From Roseomonas sp. (GTDB taxonomy: Bacteria > Pseudomonadota > Alphaproteobacteria > Acetobacterales > Acetobacteraceae), in assembly GCA_020249505.1 (NCBI GenBank), contig JADCFN010000012.1, positions 1 through 64,000 of the forward strand: a stretch of DNA of 64,000 bases, given 5' to 3'. The position numbers were made by a program, and so were the translations under genes. Positions within the stretch are counted from its first letter, which is position 1, and each line of letters begins with the position of its first letter. Positions 41,774 to 49,986 of this stretch are shown piece after piece. The notes under the pieces were generated by a model, which searched no databases, was not told the origin of the DNA, and saw only the letters and a list, made by a program, of their open reading frames with translations.

Positions 41774-43648
41774 ATGAGCGGCAAGCAGGATCTGACGCGG
41801 CAGGAAGAATTCAAGCGCGCCACCGCGGGTGTGTTGCGCGCCATGGCGCATGCAGATGCGGAAGTGCAGGTGGCCTTCCAGCCCGGACCTTCCGGCGTTG
41901 CCGGCAAGCGCGTGCGCCTGCCGCTGCCAACCCGCGCTTTGCCGGCCAATGAAATGGCCAAGCTGCGTGGTGCGGCGGATGCTGCCGCGCTCAAGCTGCG
42001 CCATCATGATGAAGCGCTCCATGCCAGCCGCATCCCAACGCGGCGTGAAGCCAAGGAAGTATTCGACGCGCTTGAACAAGTGCGCGTGGAGGCCGTGGGG
42101 TCCCAGCATATGGCCGGCGTTGCCGCCAATTTGCGCGCCAAGCTGATCGAAGAATGCGAAGCCGAAGGCTATGATCGCATGACGCGCAAGGACCAGATGC
42201 CGCTGCCGGCAGCCTTGGGCCTGATTGCGCGTGAACGCCTGACCGGCCAAGCCGCGCCGGAAGCCGCGCATCGCGTGCTTGATTTGTGGCGCGACACGAT
42301 TGGTGAGGAAGCCGAACAGGCCCTTGCCGAAATGGCGACCACCGCCGAAGACCAAGGCGCCTTCGCCCGCGCTGCGCGCAAGCTGCTGACCGCACTCGAC
42401 CTCGCTGAGGCCGAGATGGAAGCGGAAAGCGAACAGCAGGACGAAGAAGGCGAAGAAGGCGGCGAAAGCACGCCCCAGCAGGATCAATCCGGCGAAGGGC
42501 AAAGCCAATCCGACCAGGAAGATGAAATGCTCGGCGCCCAGCCCGAGCAGATGCAGGGCGAAGCTTCGGACGAAGAGGCTGAAGAATCCGAAGAAGAAGG
42601 CGCCGCGGCGGATGGCGATGACAAGCCAGGCGGCCCGCAGCAGCGCCGCGAAGTGCCGCAGGTGGATGACACCACGCGCTACCACGCCTTCACCACGCAA
42701 TTCGATGAAGTCGTAGCCGCGGATGATCTTTGCGATGCGGATGAACTGACGCGGCTGCGCCAACAGCTTGACCAGCAGCTTTCCCATTTGCAGGGCGTTG
42801 TTTCCAAACTTGCCAATCGGCTTCAGCGGCGCTTGCTTGCGCAACAGCAGCGCGCCTGGGATTTCGACCTGGAAGAAGGCATTCTGGATGTCGCGCGGCT
42901 GGCGCGCATTGTCGCCAATCCGACCCATTCGCTCTCCTATAAGCGCGAACGTGAAACAGATTTCCGCGACACGGTGGTGACACTGCTGATTGATAATTCA
43001 GGGTCCATGCGCGGGCGCCCGATCACCGTTGCTGCCATGTGCAGCGATATCCTGGCGCGCACACTGGAACGCTGCGCGGTCAAAACCGAAATCCTTGGCT
43101 TCACCACGCGCGCCTGGAAGGGCGGGCAAAGCCGTGAACGCTGGGTGGCGGAAGGCAAGGCGCGTAACCCGGGCCGGCTGAATGATCTGCGCCATGTCAT
43201 CTATAAGCCCGCCGATGCGCCCTGGCGGCGTGCGCGCAAGAACCTCGGCCTGATGCTGCGCGAAGGTCTGCTCAAGGAAAACATTGATGGTGAGGCTTTG
43301 GAATGGGCCTATAAGCGCCTGCTCGCGCGGCCTGAACATCGCCGCATCCTGATGGTGATTTCCGATGGCGCGCCGGTGGATGACAGCATGCTTTCGGTCA
43401 ATCCCGGCAATTACCTGGAACGCCATTTGCGCAAAGTGATTGGCGAGATTGAAGGCCGCGGCGCGGTGGAACTGGTCGCGATTGGCATCGGCCATGATGT
43501 GACGCGCTATTACCGCCGCGCGGTGACGATTGTGGATGCCGAGGAATTGGGCGGCACCATGATGAAGAAGCTCGCGGAATTGTTTGACGAGGATGCGGCG
43601 GAAGCCTGGCAGCGGAGCGCGGCTGAGCGTTCCGCCATGGTGGCGTGA
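41774..43648 (+). CDS. cobT: Cobaltochelatase subunit CobT
   Basis: A 624-residue partner of CobS. The C-terminal von Willebrand A domain has [16 protein letters not shown], the D-x-S-x-S metal-binding site, and [17 protein letters not shown] long, very acidic Glu/Asp/Gln region (about residues 215-300) lies in the middle, typical of Cob[21 protein letters not shown] near the end is conserved. ATG 41774 (MSGKQDLTR) is chosen over ATG 41753. The chelatase works in the cytoplasm with CobS and CobN. Confidence 0.95.
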   Translation: MSGKQDLTRQEEFKRATAGVLRAMAHADAEVQVAFQPGPSGVAGKRVRLPLPTRALPANEMAKLRGAADAAALKLRHHDEALHASRIPTRREAKEVFDALEQVRVEAVGSQHMAGVAANLRAKLIEECEAEGYDRMTRKDQMPLPAALGLIARERLTGQAAPEAAHRVLDLWRDTIGEEAEQALAEMATTAEDQGAFARAARKLLTALDLAEAEMEAESEQQDEEGEEGGESTPQQDQSGEGQSQSDQEDEMLGAQPEQMQGEASDEEAEESEEEGAAADGDDKPGGPQQRREVPQVDDTTRYHAFTTQFDEVVAADDLCDADELTRLRQQLDQQLSHLQGVVSKLANRLQRRLLAQQQRAWDFDLEEGILDVARLARIVANPTHSLSYKRERETDFRDTVVTLLIDNSGSMRGRPITVAAMCSDILARTLERCAVKTEILGFTTRAWKGGQSRERWVAEGKARNPGRLNDLRHVIYKPADAPWRRARKNLGLMLREGLLKENIDGEALEWAYKRLLARPEHRRILMVISDGAPVDDSMLSVNPGNYLERHLRKVIGEIEGRGAVELVAIGIGHDVTRYYRRAVTIVDAEELGGTMMKKLAELFDEDAAEAWQRSAAERSAMVA

Positions 43649-43664
43649 CGCGCTGAAGGCACCC

Positions 43665-44621
43665 ATGGGGCCGGCGCCTTTGCTGTCGCGCCGCGCCCTG
43701 CTTGCCGCTTGTCTTGCTGCAACTGCGCCGCCAGCCTTTGCGCAGAATGCCGCGCAGCCTTTCGCGCTGCCCGATATCCCCGGCCCCCTGCGCCCGCTTG
43801 GCGGGCTGGTAATTGACGCCAAGGCTTTGGGTGGCGGCGGTTTTTCCGGGGCGCATCTGGCGCCGGATTTGACCCTGACCCTGATCAGTGATCGCGGCCA
43901 TTGGGCCGAAGCGCGGCTGATGCTGGATGGCCTGACGCCGATTGGCCTACAACCGCTCCGCCACGGCCCCTTGCGCGATGAGGCTGGGCGGCCCCTGCCG
44001 CGCGGCTTCAACGCCGATGCCGAGGCGCTGGCGCGACTGCCCGATGGTACCTGGCTGGTGGCCTTTGAACGGCGGCATCGCATTCGCGCCTATCGCCGGC
44101 TGGATGGGCCGGGCGCCTATGTCGCGCCGCCGCCTGGCTTGGAAAACGCGCCAGCGAATGGCGGGCTTGAGAGCCTGGCCGTGCTGCCAGATGGCCGGCT
44201 TTTCGCCATTGCCGAGACCTTTGCCCCGCCTGACCGCCCTGAATTGCGCCATGCTTGGCTTGGTGCGCCGGGGCGCTGGGTGCCGCTTTACTGGCAGCCC
44301 GCACCTGGCTTTCACCCAACCGATGCGGCGATCCTGCCCGATGGCCGCGCGCTGGTTCTTGAACGACGCTTCAGCCTATTGGGCGGTTTTGCTGCCCGGC
44401 TGGTGCTGACCGCGCCCGCTGCGTTGCCCTCAGCACGCGAAGGCGCGGTGCTGCGTGGCGAGGCAATCCTGATGCTGGATGACGCGCCCTTGCCTGCCGA
44501 GAATTGGGAAGCCGTGGCGGTGACGCGCTTTGGGGATCAGACGCTGGTCGCGCTGATATCGGATGACAATGAAAGCCTCTTGCAGCGGAGCCTTTTGCTG
44601 CTGTTTGCGTGGCGCGGGTGA
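43665..44621 (+). CDS. Esterase-like activity of phytase family protein, Tat-exported
   Basis: A 318-residue protein with a Tat-type signal, LSRRALLAACLAATAPPAFA, at the N-terminus. The mature part has beta-propeller-like repeats with GGLVIDAKALGGGGFSGAHL, LISDRGHWAEARL, NADAEALARLPDG, GLESLAVLPDGRL and NWEAVAVTRFGD, as in the phytase-like esterase family (PF13449-type). The enzymatic role is not established for this family. ATG 43665 follows AAGG. It begins 17 nt after cobT, but this does not imply a B12 function. Confidence 0.82.
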   Translation: MGPAPLLSRRALLAACLAATAPPAFAQNAAQPFALPDIPGPLRPLGGLVIDAKALGGGGFSGAHLAPDLTLTLISDRGHWAEARLMLDGLTPIGLQPLRHGPLRDEAGRPLPRGFNADAEALARLPDGTWLVAFERRHRIRAYRRLDGPGAYVAPPPGLENAPANGGLESLAVLPDGRLFAIAETFAPPDRPELRHAWLGAPGRWVPLYWQPAPGFHPTDAAILPDGRALVLERRFSLLGGFAARLVLTAPAALPSAREGAVLRGEAILMLDDAPLPAENWEAVAVTRFGDQTLVALISDDNESLLQRSLLLLFAWRG

Positions 44622-44678
44622 GGCGTATGATCGGCGCAGTCGAAAGACCCTGGCGCCTCAGGGTTGAATAATGCCACG

Positions 44679-44759
44679 CTGCCGGGGCAGGGCCTTGCAG
44701 GGGAGAGCGATATGCCAAGCCTGACCCGGCGCGCATTTGGTTTGGCTGGCATGGGGGCG
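44679..44759 (+). repeat. Leader repeat, copy A (inverted partner at 57172-57252)
   Basis: An 81-nt stretch containing ribosome-binding site, ATG and Tat leader codons that matches 57172-57252 on the opposite strand at 75 of 81 positions. Weaker similarity extends upstream to 44661. The matching copy starts the WD40-like gene; here the downstream frame is short and diverged. Confidence 0.9.
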
Positions 44760-44828
44760 GCGGTCCCAGCCGCATGCCCGGCACGCACTGCCGCAATGGC
44801 GGAGCCGCCACCGGGATATAGACCGTAG
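44712..44828 (+). pseudogene. Truncated Tat-leader gene, paralogue of the WD40-like protein
   Basis: ATG 44712, with GGGGAG upstream, opens 38 codons: MPSLTRRAFGLAGMGA, then an unrelated stretch ending PPPGYRP and TAG. The leader is nearly identical to that of the WD40-like protein (MAGLTRRGFGLAGMGA), but no WD40 body follows. Reading through the TAG gives another 39 codons (FGLKLPAGYGNDPFRNGN...) to a second TAG at about 44946, so a short, different body with an amber stop is possible. It is most simply a decayed or body-swapped copy. Confidence 0.6.
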
Positions 44829-45010
44829 TTCGGCCTGAAGTTGCCTGCTGGGTACGGCAACGATCCTTTCAGGAATGGCAATTGCCCATGGCACCCGCGT
44901 AACGATTGGAAAGTCCGCCCGGCCATCTTTGCGCAATTGTTACTATAGATCACTGAGGGCGATTCAAAGTTTGTGGGCAGCTTAGGCGGGCGCCTGGTCT
45001 GTTTTCTTCT

Positions 45011-45361
45011 TCATCGTCTTGATGGGCAGGGGAAAGTCTCACGAAGCGCCGCGACGGTAAGCATTGCTGCATCTTCATGGCGGATTGCAGGATTTTGCTC
45101 AAGAAAGCTCACAACCACATCCACGGTTTGGTCTAAGGTGACGTTCGACGGGAGACAATACAGTCTATTGCGATCCCGGTCTCGAACTCCGAGGGTTTGC
45201 ACGATAGTGAATAAGGCGCCGACGGCTTGCACGTAAGAAAGGCACGAAGTTCTCTCGTCATTCTCCGCTTTGCATCGCGCCAGTAATTCATTTCCGGTAA
45301 GCTTTTGGGCTGAAGCCGGAAAAGCCATAACTAGGCCAATCAGCAAGACTGCCGATCTCAT
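45011..45361 (-). CDS. Rap1a/Tai-like exported protein
   Basis: A 116-residue protein with a signal peptide ending AFPASA|QK at about 19. The mature part carries ELLARCKAENDERTSCLSYV, YCLPSNVTLDQTVDVVVSFL and a final Cys, the cysteine pattern of the Rap1a/Tai family (immunity proteins against type VI amidase effectors, and orphan relatives). No effector or type VI gene is in the window. The gene has lower GC than the core genes and lies between copy A of the leader repeat and copy A of the terminator repeat. ATG 45361 is used. Confidence 0.75.
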   Translation of the reverse strand: MRSAVLLIGLVMAFPASAQKLTGNELLARCKAENDERTSCLSYVQAVGALFTIVQTLGVRDRDRNRLYCLPSNVTLDQTVDVVVSFLEQNPAIRHEDAAMLTVAALRETFPCPSRR

Positions 45362-45484
45362 GAGCCTAACTCCAAAGCCTCGATGCAGACTAAGCGTTTT
45401 GAAGCACTCGGAGCAAGCGGGATTGTAGTAGAAGCCTGCGATCGCCCGAAACGCGAAAACCCCCTCAACCCCGACACACCCCAC

Positions 45485-45533
45485 AAGGGCCAAGCGTCCC
45501 CGCTTGGCCCAACGCACCCTACCCCGGCCGCTT
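45485..45533 (-). repeat. Terminator repeat, copy A (inverted partner at 55914-55963)
   Basis: A 49-nt stretch nearly identical to 55914-55963 on the other strand: two substitutions and one single-base indel. It includes the last codons of rne (K-R-P-G-stop) and the hairpin 45487-45510. Weaker similarity continues about 40 nt further downstream. Confidence 0.9.
45487..45510 (-). terminator. Terminator hairpin after rne
   Basis: GGGCCAAGCG (45487-45496), TCCC loop, CGCTTGGCCC (45501-45510): a perfect 10-bp stem starting 9 nt after the rne stop on the minus strand. The tail is TTG, so the U-run is weak. The same hairpin with a TTTT tail is at 55938. Confidence 0.7.
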
Positions 45534-48278
45534 CCACCAGCCCTGCCGCTTGGGCCGCGCCACCTCAGCGCCATCACCCAGCACCACCGGCTGAATCGCC
45601 GGCCCAATCACCGGCTCCGCCTTTTCCGGCTGAGGTGCCGGGGCAGGTTCAGCGGCCACGGGCACAGGTACAGGTTCCGGCGCTGGCGGTTCAACGGGCG
45701 CCGGCGCTTCCGCGACCGGCACCGCTTCCGTCACCACAGGTGCCGCCTCAGCCACCGGGGCCGCTTCCGCCACAGGCTCCGGCGCGGGGGCTGCGGGCGC
45801 AATGCGCCGCGCGGTCGCGGCAGCGCGTTCCGCCGCTTCCTCGGCTGCGGCCATGGCAGCAAAGACATCATCAATTTGCCCGGCAAAGGGGTCTGCCGGG
45901 GTCGGGCCCACATAGCGCGGCGCGGGGGCATCTTCGGCCATTTCCGGCGCGGCGTCCTCAGTGCGGCGCTCACGCGGGCCATCCTCACGCCGACGGCGCC
46001 CACCACGGCGGCCACGACGACGCGGACGATCCTCACCCTCGGCGGCGCCTTCAGCGGCCTGGCCCTCACCCTCGGAGGCTTGGGCTTCGCCTTCCGGCGC
46101 TTCGCCCGCTTCTGCTGCGGCCTCAGCACCTTCTTCGCCCTCGCCATCACCCTCGGCACCCGCTTCACCACCCTGCGGCCCACCCTCACGCCGGCCACCA
46201 CGGCGGCGACGGCGGCGGCGGCGGCGGCGCTCACCTTCCTCGGCGGTTTCCTCACGCGCCTCTGCGCGCGGGCTATCGGCTTCCTCTTCCTCGGCCTCGG
46301 GCGCAATATCCTCAACCTCGGGCGCGTAATCCATGCGCAAGGCAGAAGGCGCAGAGGCAATCGCCATAGGTTCAGCCGCGCGCAGGCGTTCAATGCGCAG
46401 CGCCGGCCCCATCAGCTTTTCATCGGGCTGGAGGAAAACACTCATGCCGAAACGCGCTTCAATCTCAGAAAGCCGGTCGCGCTTGCGGTTCAGCAGCCAC
46501 AGCGCAACTTCGCTCGCGACATGCACACTGATTTCGGCGGCGCGGCGCTTCGCACCTTCTTCTTCAATCGCGCGCAGCACCTGCAGCGCGCTGCTTTCCA
46601 CCCCACGGATCGTGCCACGGCCCAGGCAATGCGGGCAGGTGATGAAGGTCTGTTCCGCGATGGAAGGGCGCAGGCGCTGGCGGCTCATTTCCAGCAGGCC
46701 GAAATGGCTGATGCGGCCCACCTGAATCCGCGCCCGGTCGTGGCGGAGTGATTCCTTCAGCCGCCTTTCCACCATGGCGTTGTTGCGGTTTGATTCCATA
46801 TCAATGAAATCGATCACAATCAGCCCAGCCAGATCCCGCAGGCGCAATTGGCGCGCGATTTCATCCGCCGCTTCCATATTCGTGCGCAAGGCCGTGTCTT
46901 CGATGTGCCTGTCACGCGTGGCGCGGCCGGAATTTACGTCAATCGCGACCAGCGCTTCGGTCTGATTGATCACGATGTAACCACCAGACCGCAGCTGCAC
47001 CACCGGCGAATGCATCGCATCCAATTGCTGGTCCACGTGATGGCGCGCGAAAAGCGGTACAGCTTCGCGGTGCAGCCGCACCTTATTCGCGTGCGATGGC
47101 ATCAGCATGCGCATGAATTCGCGCGCCTGCTGGAAGGCACCATCGCCTTCCACCATCACCTCATCAATATCGCGGCCATAAACATCGCGGATGGATCGCT
47201 TGATCAGATCCGCTTCCTCATAAATCAGGGCAGGCGCCGTGGAAGCCAGCGTCCTTTCGCGGATACCGTCCCAAAGCCGCAGCAGATATTCGCAATCGCG
47301 CTGAATTTCGGGCTTTGGCCGTTGCGCGCCGGCGGTGCGCACAATCAGCGACATGCCCTGGGGCAATTGCAGATCATCCATCACTTCACGGAGCCGCTTG
47401 CGATCGGCAGCCGAGGTGATCTTGCGCGAAACCCCGCCCCCGCGCGGGGAATTCGGCATCAGGACAGAAAAGCGCCCGGCAAGCGACATATAGGTTGTCA
47501 GTGCCGCACCCTTGCCGCCGCGTTCTTCCTTCACAACCTGCACCAGTATGATCTGGCGGCGGCGGATCACTTCCTGGATTTTGTAATGGCGCATGAAGCG
47601 CGGCGGGATACGGCGTTCGCGGCGTTCTTCTTCCGTCTCGGCCGGGCCTTCGCCACCAATGGTCTCGGGCGGGGCTTGGTCTTCGGCGGGCAATTCCTCA
47701 ACGCGGCCAAGATCGGCGGCTTCGGCCGCTTCCTCGCCTGGCGCTTCTGGCGCGGCGCTCAGGCTTTCGCTTTCAATCGCGAGTGGCTGCGCGGCAGCAG
47801 GGGCTTCGGGCTCCAGCGCATCTTGCGCAACCGCTTCAGCGTCAGACGCGGCTTCGCCATTGGGTTCTGAAGCAGGGGCTTCGCCAGCCGCATCTTCCCC
47901 CGGCTGCCAGGCTTCATTGCTTTCGCCATTCCAGGCGGCGCGGTCCATGGCACTTTCCGGCGGCAGGTCGGCATCATCCTCCGCACGGGCTTCTTCTTCC
48001 TGCATTTCAAGCAGGCGCTGACGGTCCGCCACGGGGATCTGGTAGTAATCTGGGTGGATCTCGCCAAAGGCCAGGAAGCCATGGCGATTGCCGCCATACT
48101 CCACAAAGGCCGCTTGCAGGCTGGGTTCCACCCGCACCACTTTGGCGAGGTAGATATTGCCCTTCAGGGCGCGGCGTTGCGCCGTTTCAAGATCAAATTC
48201 GTCGAGGCGATTGCCATCCATCACCACTACCCGGGTTTCCTCGGGGTGGGAGGCATCGATCAGCATACGCTTGGTCAT
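45519..48278 (-). CDS. rne: Ribonuclease E/G family endoribonuclease
   Basis: A 919-residue RNase E. The S1 domain begins after MTKRMLIDASHPEETRVVVM and is split by an acidic Ala/Glu/Pro insertion of more than 100 residues (from about LLEMQEEEARAEDD to TEEERRERR), a common feature of alphaproteobacterial enzymes. The DNase-I-like domain has the two metal Asp motifs VAIDVNSGRATR and LIVIDFIDM, and the zinc link is CPHCLGRG. The C-terminal third is disordered with Arg tracts ([10 protein letters not shown]) and Pro/Ala/Glu repeats for degradosome contacts. ATG 48278 is used; the longer frame is leader. It cuts mRNA and precursor rRNA. Confidence 0.95.
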   Translation of the reverse strand: MTKRMLIDASHPEETRVVVMDGNRLDEFDLETAQRRALKGNIYLAKVVRVEPSLQAAFVEYGGNRHGFLAFGEIHPDYYQIPVADRQRLLEMQEEEARAEDDADLPPESAMDRAAWNGESNEAWQPGEDAAGEAPASEPNGEAASDAEAVAQDALEPEAPAAAQPLAIESESLSAAPEAPGEEAAEAADLGRVEELPAEDQAPPETIGGEGPAETEEERRERRIPPRFMRHYKIQEVIRRRQIILVQVVKEERGGKGAALTTYMSLAGRFSVLMPNSPRGGGVSRKITSAADRKRLREVMDDLQLPQGMSLIVRTAGAQRPKPEIQRDCEYLLRLWDGIRERTLASTAPALIYEEADLIKRSIRDVYGRDIDEVMVEGDGAFQQAREFMRMLMPSHANKVRLHREAVPLFARHHVDQQLDAMHSPVVQLRSGGYIVINQTEALVAIDVNSGRATRDRHIEDTALRTNMEAADEIARQLRLRDLAGLIVIDFIDMESNRNNAMVERRLKESLRHDRARIQVGRISHFGLLEMSRQRLRPSIAEQTFITCPHCLGRGTIRGVESSALQVLRAIEEEGAKRRAAEISVHVASEVALWLLNRKRDRLSEIEARFGMSVFLQPDEKLMGPALRIERLRAAEPMAIASAPSALRMDYAPEVEDIAPEAEEEEADSPRAEAREETAEEGERRRRRRRRRRGGRREGGPQGGEAGAEGDGEGEEGAEAAAEAGEAPEGEAQASEGEGQAAEGAAEGEDRPRRRGRRGGRRRREDGPRERRTEDAAPEMAEDAPAPRYVGPTPADPFAGQIDDVFAAMAAAEEAAERAAATARRIAPAAPAPEPVAEAAPVAEAAPVVTEAVPVAEAPAPVEPPAPEPVPVPVAAEPAPAPQPEKAEPVIGPAIQPVVLGDGAEVARPKRQGWWKRPG

Positions 48279-48774
48279 GGGGTGAAGTCTCCGCGCCGGG
48301 GCTGAGCCGCGGGCGCAAATCTGTGGCAAGGCCCGAACAAGGATCACAAAGCGGCGTGGCGTGCTGTGGCATGCGACGGCGAAGACCTTCTTCGGTGGGA
48401 CCGGCGCCAAAGCGGCGCAGCGGCCCCAGGGTGGGCGCACCTGGATCCTGCCCCGGGAACCCTTGGACCACGAAGGTCACAGGCGCAGGCGGGACGGCGG
48501 GCGCGACGGGGGCCATGGCCATAAGGGCCGGACTTTCGCGCGCCTCGGGCCGCGCTGGCGAGAAGGAAGGGCTGTCCCCCGGCGAAACCGCAAGCCCGGC
48601 GCCAAAGGCGCGGACCCGGAGGCCGGGGAGCTGAACATCGAGGGCCGCGCTGCCCCAGGGGGCTTCATGCGCCAGGCGATGCCGCCGGAATTCTCGCCCG
48701 CAGCGGATGCCGCCGGGGCAGGGCACCTTAATGCCTGCCCGCAGGCACCACAAGGGTTATATGGAGCGCTTCGG
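48279..48774. other. 496-nt GC-rich divergent region between rne and amiC-like gene
   Basis: Both strands are open in some frames, but no start with ribosome-binding site and conserved protein is seen. A long rne 5' leader, often used for RNase E autoregulation, may lie here; no structure could be folded by eye with confidence. A GGAG at about 48762 serves the amidase. Confidence 0.4.
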
Positions 48775-49929
48775 ATGACAGCACCGGCCCTGCCCGGTAA
48801 GAAGACTGACATGGGCATAGGGCGCCGGCATTTCCTGGGCTTGGGCGGGGCTGTTTTTGGCGGCGCCCCATCGGCCATGGCCGCATCCGTGGGCGCGGCG
48901 AGCCTGACCACCGAAGGCCGCGCGGCGCGGCTTGCCCTGGCACTGGAAGGCCCGCTTTCCTGGGAATGGCGTGCACTGGCTGAGCCGCCTCGCCTTGTGC
49001 TTTCCCTGCCCGGTGTCACCTGGCAGGGTCCTTCGCGGCTTGGCTCGGCAGGGCCCATTGCCAGCGCGGTATTCGATGCCGAAGCCAAGGCCTTGCGCCT
49101 GAATCTGGCGCGCCCCGCCCTGCCGCGGCGCCTGCCCGGTCCGGCCGGGCGCTTGGTGGTCGAAATCGCCCCCGCGAGCACCGAAGCCTTCGCTGCCGCT
49201 TCGCGCCGCGATATGCCGCTTTCACAAGGCAGCGCCCCCGCCTTGCCGCTGGTGGTGATAGACCCCGGCCATGGCGGCTATGACCCCGGCGCTATTGGCC
49301 GGCGCGGCACGGAAGAAAAGCGCCTGACGCTGGCCGCCGCCCAGGCCCTTCGCCGCAAATTGCAAGAAGGCGGCAAATGCCGCGTGGCCATGACGCGGGA
49401 GCTTGATGAATTCATCTCCCTCGCGGATCGCGTTGCCTTCGCCCGGACGCGCGATGCCGCGCTGTTGATATCGCTCCATGCCGATTCAGCGCCGGGGGCC
49501 AAGGGGGCCAGCGTCTACACCCTGGCCGAGACCGCGAGTGACCCTTTCGCCGCAGCCCTCGCGCAGCGCGAAAACAACGCCGATTTGGCGGGTGGCCTTA
49601 GCCTGCCTTCTGTCCCGCCCGAAGTGCAGGCGATATTGCTGAGCCTGATGCGCCAGGAAACCCTTGGCGATTCTGCCCGCTTCGCGCGGGTGGCAGTGCG
49701 CGAATTGACCCGCGCCGTGTCTGTTCTGCACAAACCCCGGCGCGAAGCGGGCTTCATCGTGTTGAAGGCGCCGGAAGTGCCCTCCGTGCTGGTGGAAATG
49801 GGCTTTTTATCAGACCCGGAAGATGAAGCCGCGCTCCGCAAGCCCGAACACCGCGCGCTGATCGCGACAAGCCTGGCCCGGGCGGTGGAAACCTGGCTCG
49901 CTACCGCGCCACGCCCCGCGCCCGGCTAA
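48775..49929 (+). CDS. N-acetylmuramoyl-L-alanine amidase (AmiC-like), Tat-exported
   Basis: A 384-residue periplasmic zinc amidase that removes stem peptides from peptidoglycan during cell separation. The leader is Tat-type (GIGRRHFLGLGG). An AMIN-like domain follows, then Amidase_3 with zinc ligands in IDPGHGGYDPGAIG, GTEEKRLTL and SLHADS, and the catalytic Glu in VEMGFLSDPEDE. ATG 48775 (GGAG 8 nt upstream) is chosen; ATG 48811 also begins before the Tat motif. It is followed 57 nt later by the bifunctional penicillin-binding protein, a conserved alphaproteobacterial pair. Confidence 0.9.
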   Translation: MTAPALPGKKTDMGIGRRHFLGLGGAVFGGAPSAMAASVGAASLTTEGRAARLALALEGPLSWEWRALAEPPRLVLSLPGVTWQGPSRLGSAGPIASAVFDAEAKALRLNLARPALPRRLPGPAGRLVVEIAPASTEAFAAASRRDMPLSQGSAPALPLVVIDPGHGGYDPGAIGRRGTEEKRLTLAAAQALRRKLQEGGKCRVAMTRELDEFISLADRVAFARTRDAALLISLHADSAPGAKGASVYTLAETASDPFAAALAQRENNADLAGGLSLPSVPPEVQAILLSLMRQETLGDSARFARVAVRELTRAVSVLHKPRREAGFIVLKAPEVPSVLVEMGFLSDPEDEAALRKPEHRALIATSLARAVETWLATAPRPAPG

Positions 49930-49986
49930 AAAAACACTGGGTGACGCTGTCGCGCTTTCCGGTGGGAAAGTGTATCAAGCGCCATC

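Noticed and set aside
45519-46400. CRISPR-like or tandem DNA repeats in the rne 3' region
   Set aside because: The repetitive look comes from Ala/Glu/Pro/Arg-rich codons of the disordered RNase E tail; there are no regular spacers.
48193-48753. Minus-strand frame across the rne upstream region (186 codons)
   Set aside because: It overlaps the rne start in another frame, has low-complexity Pro/Arg composition and no start signal; it is more likely leader DNA.
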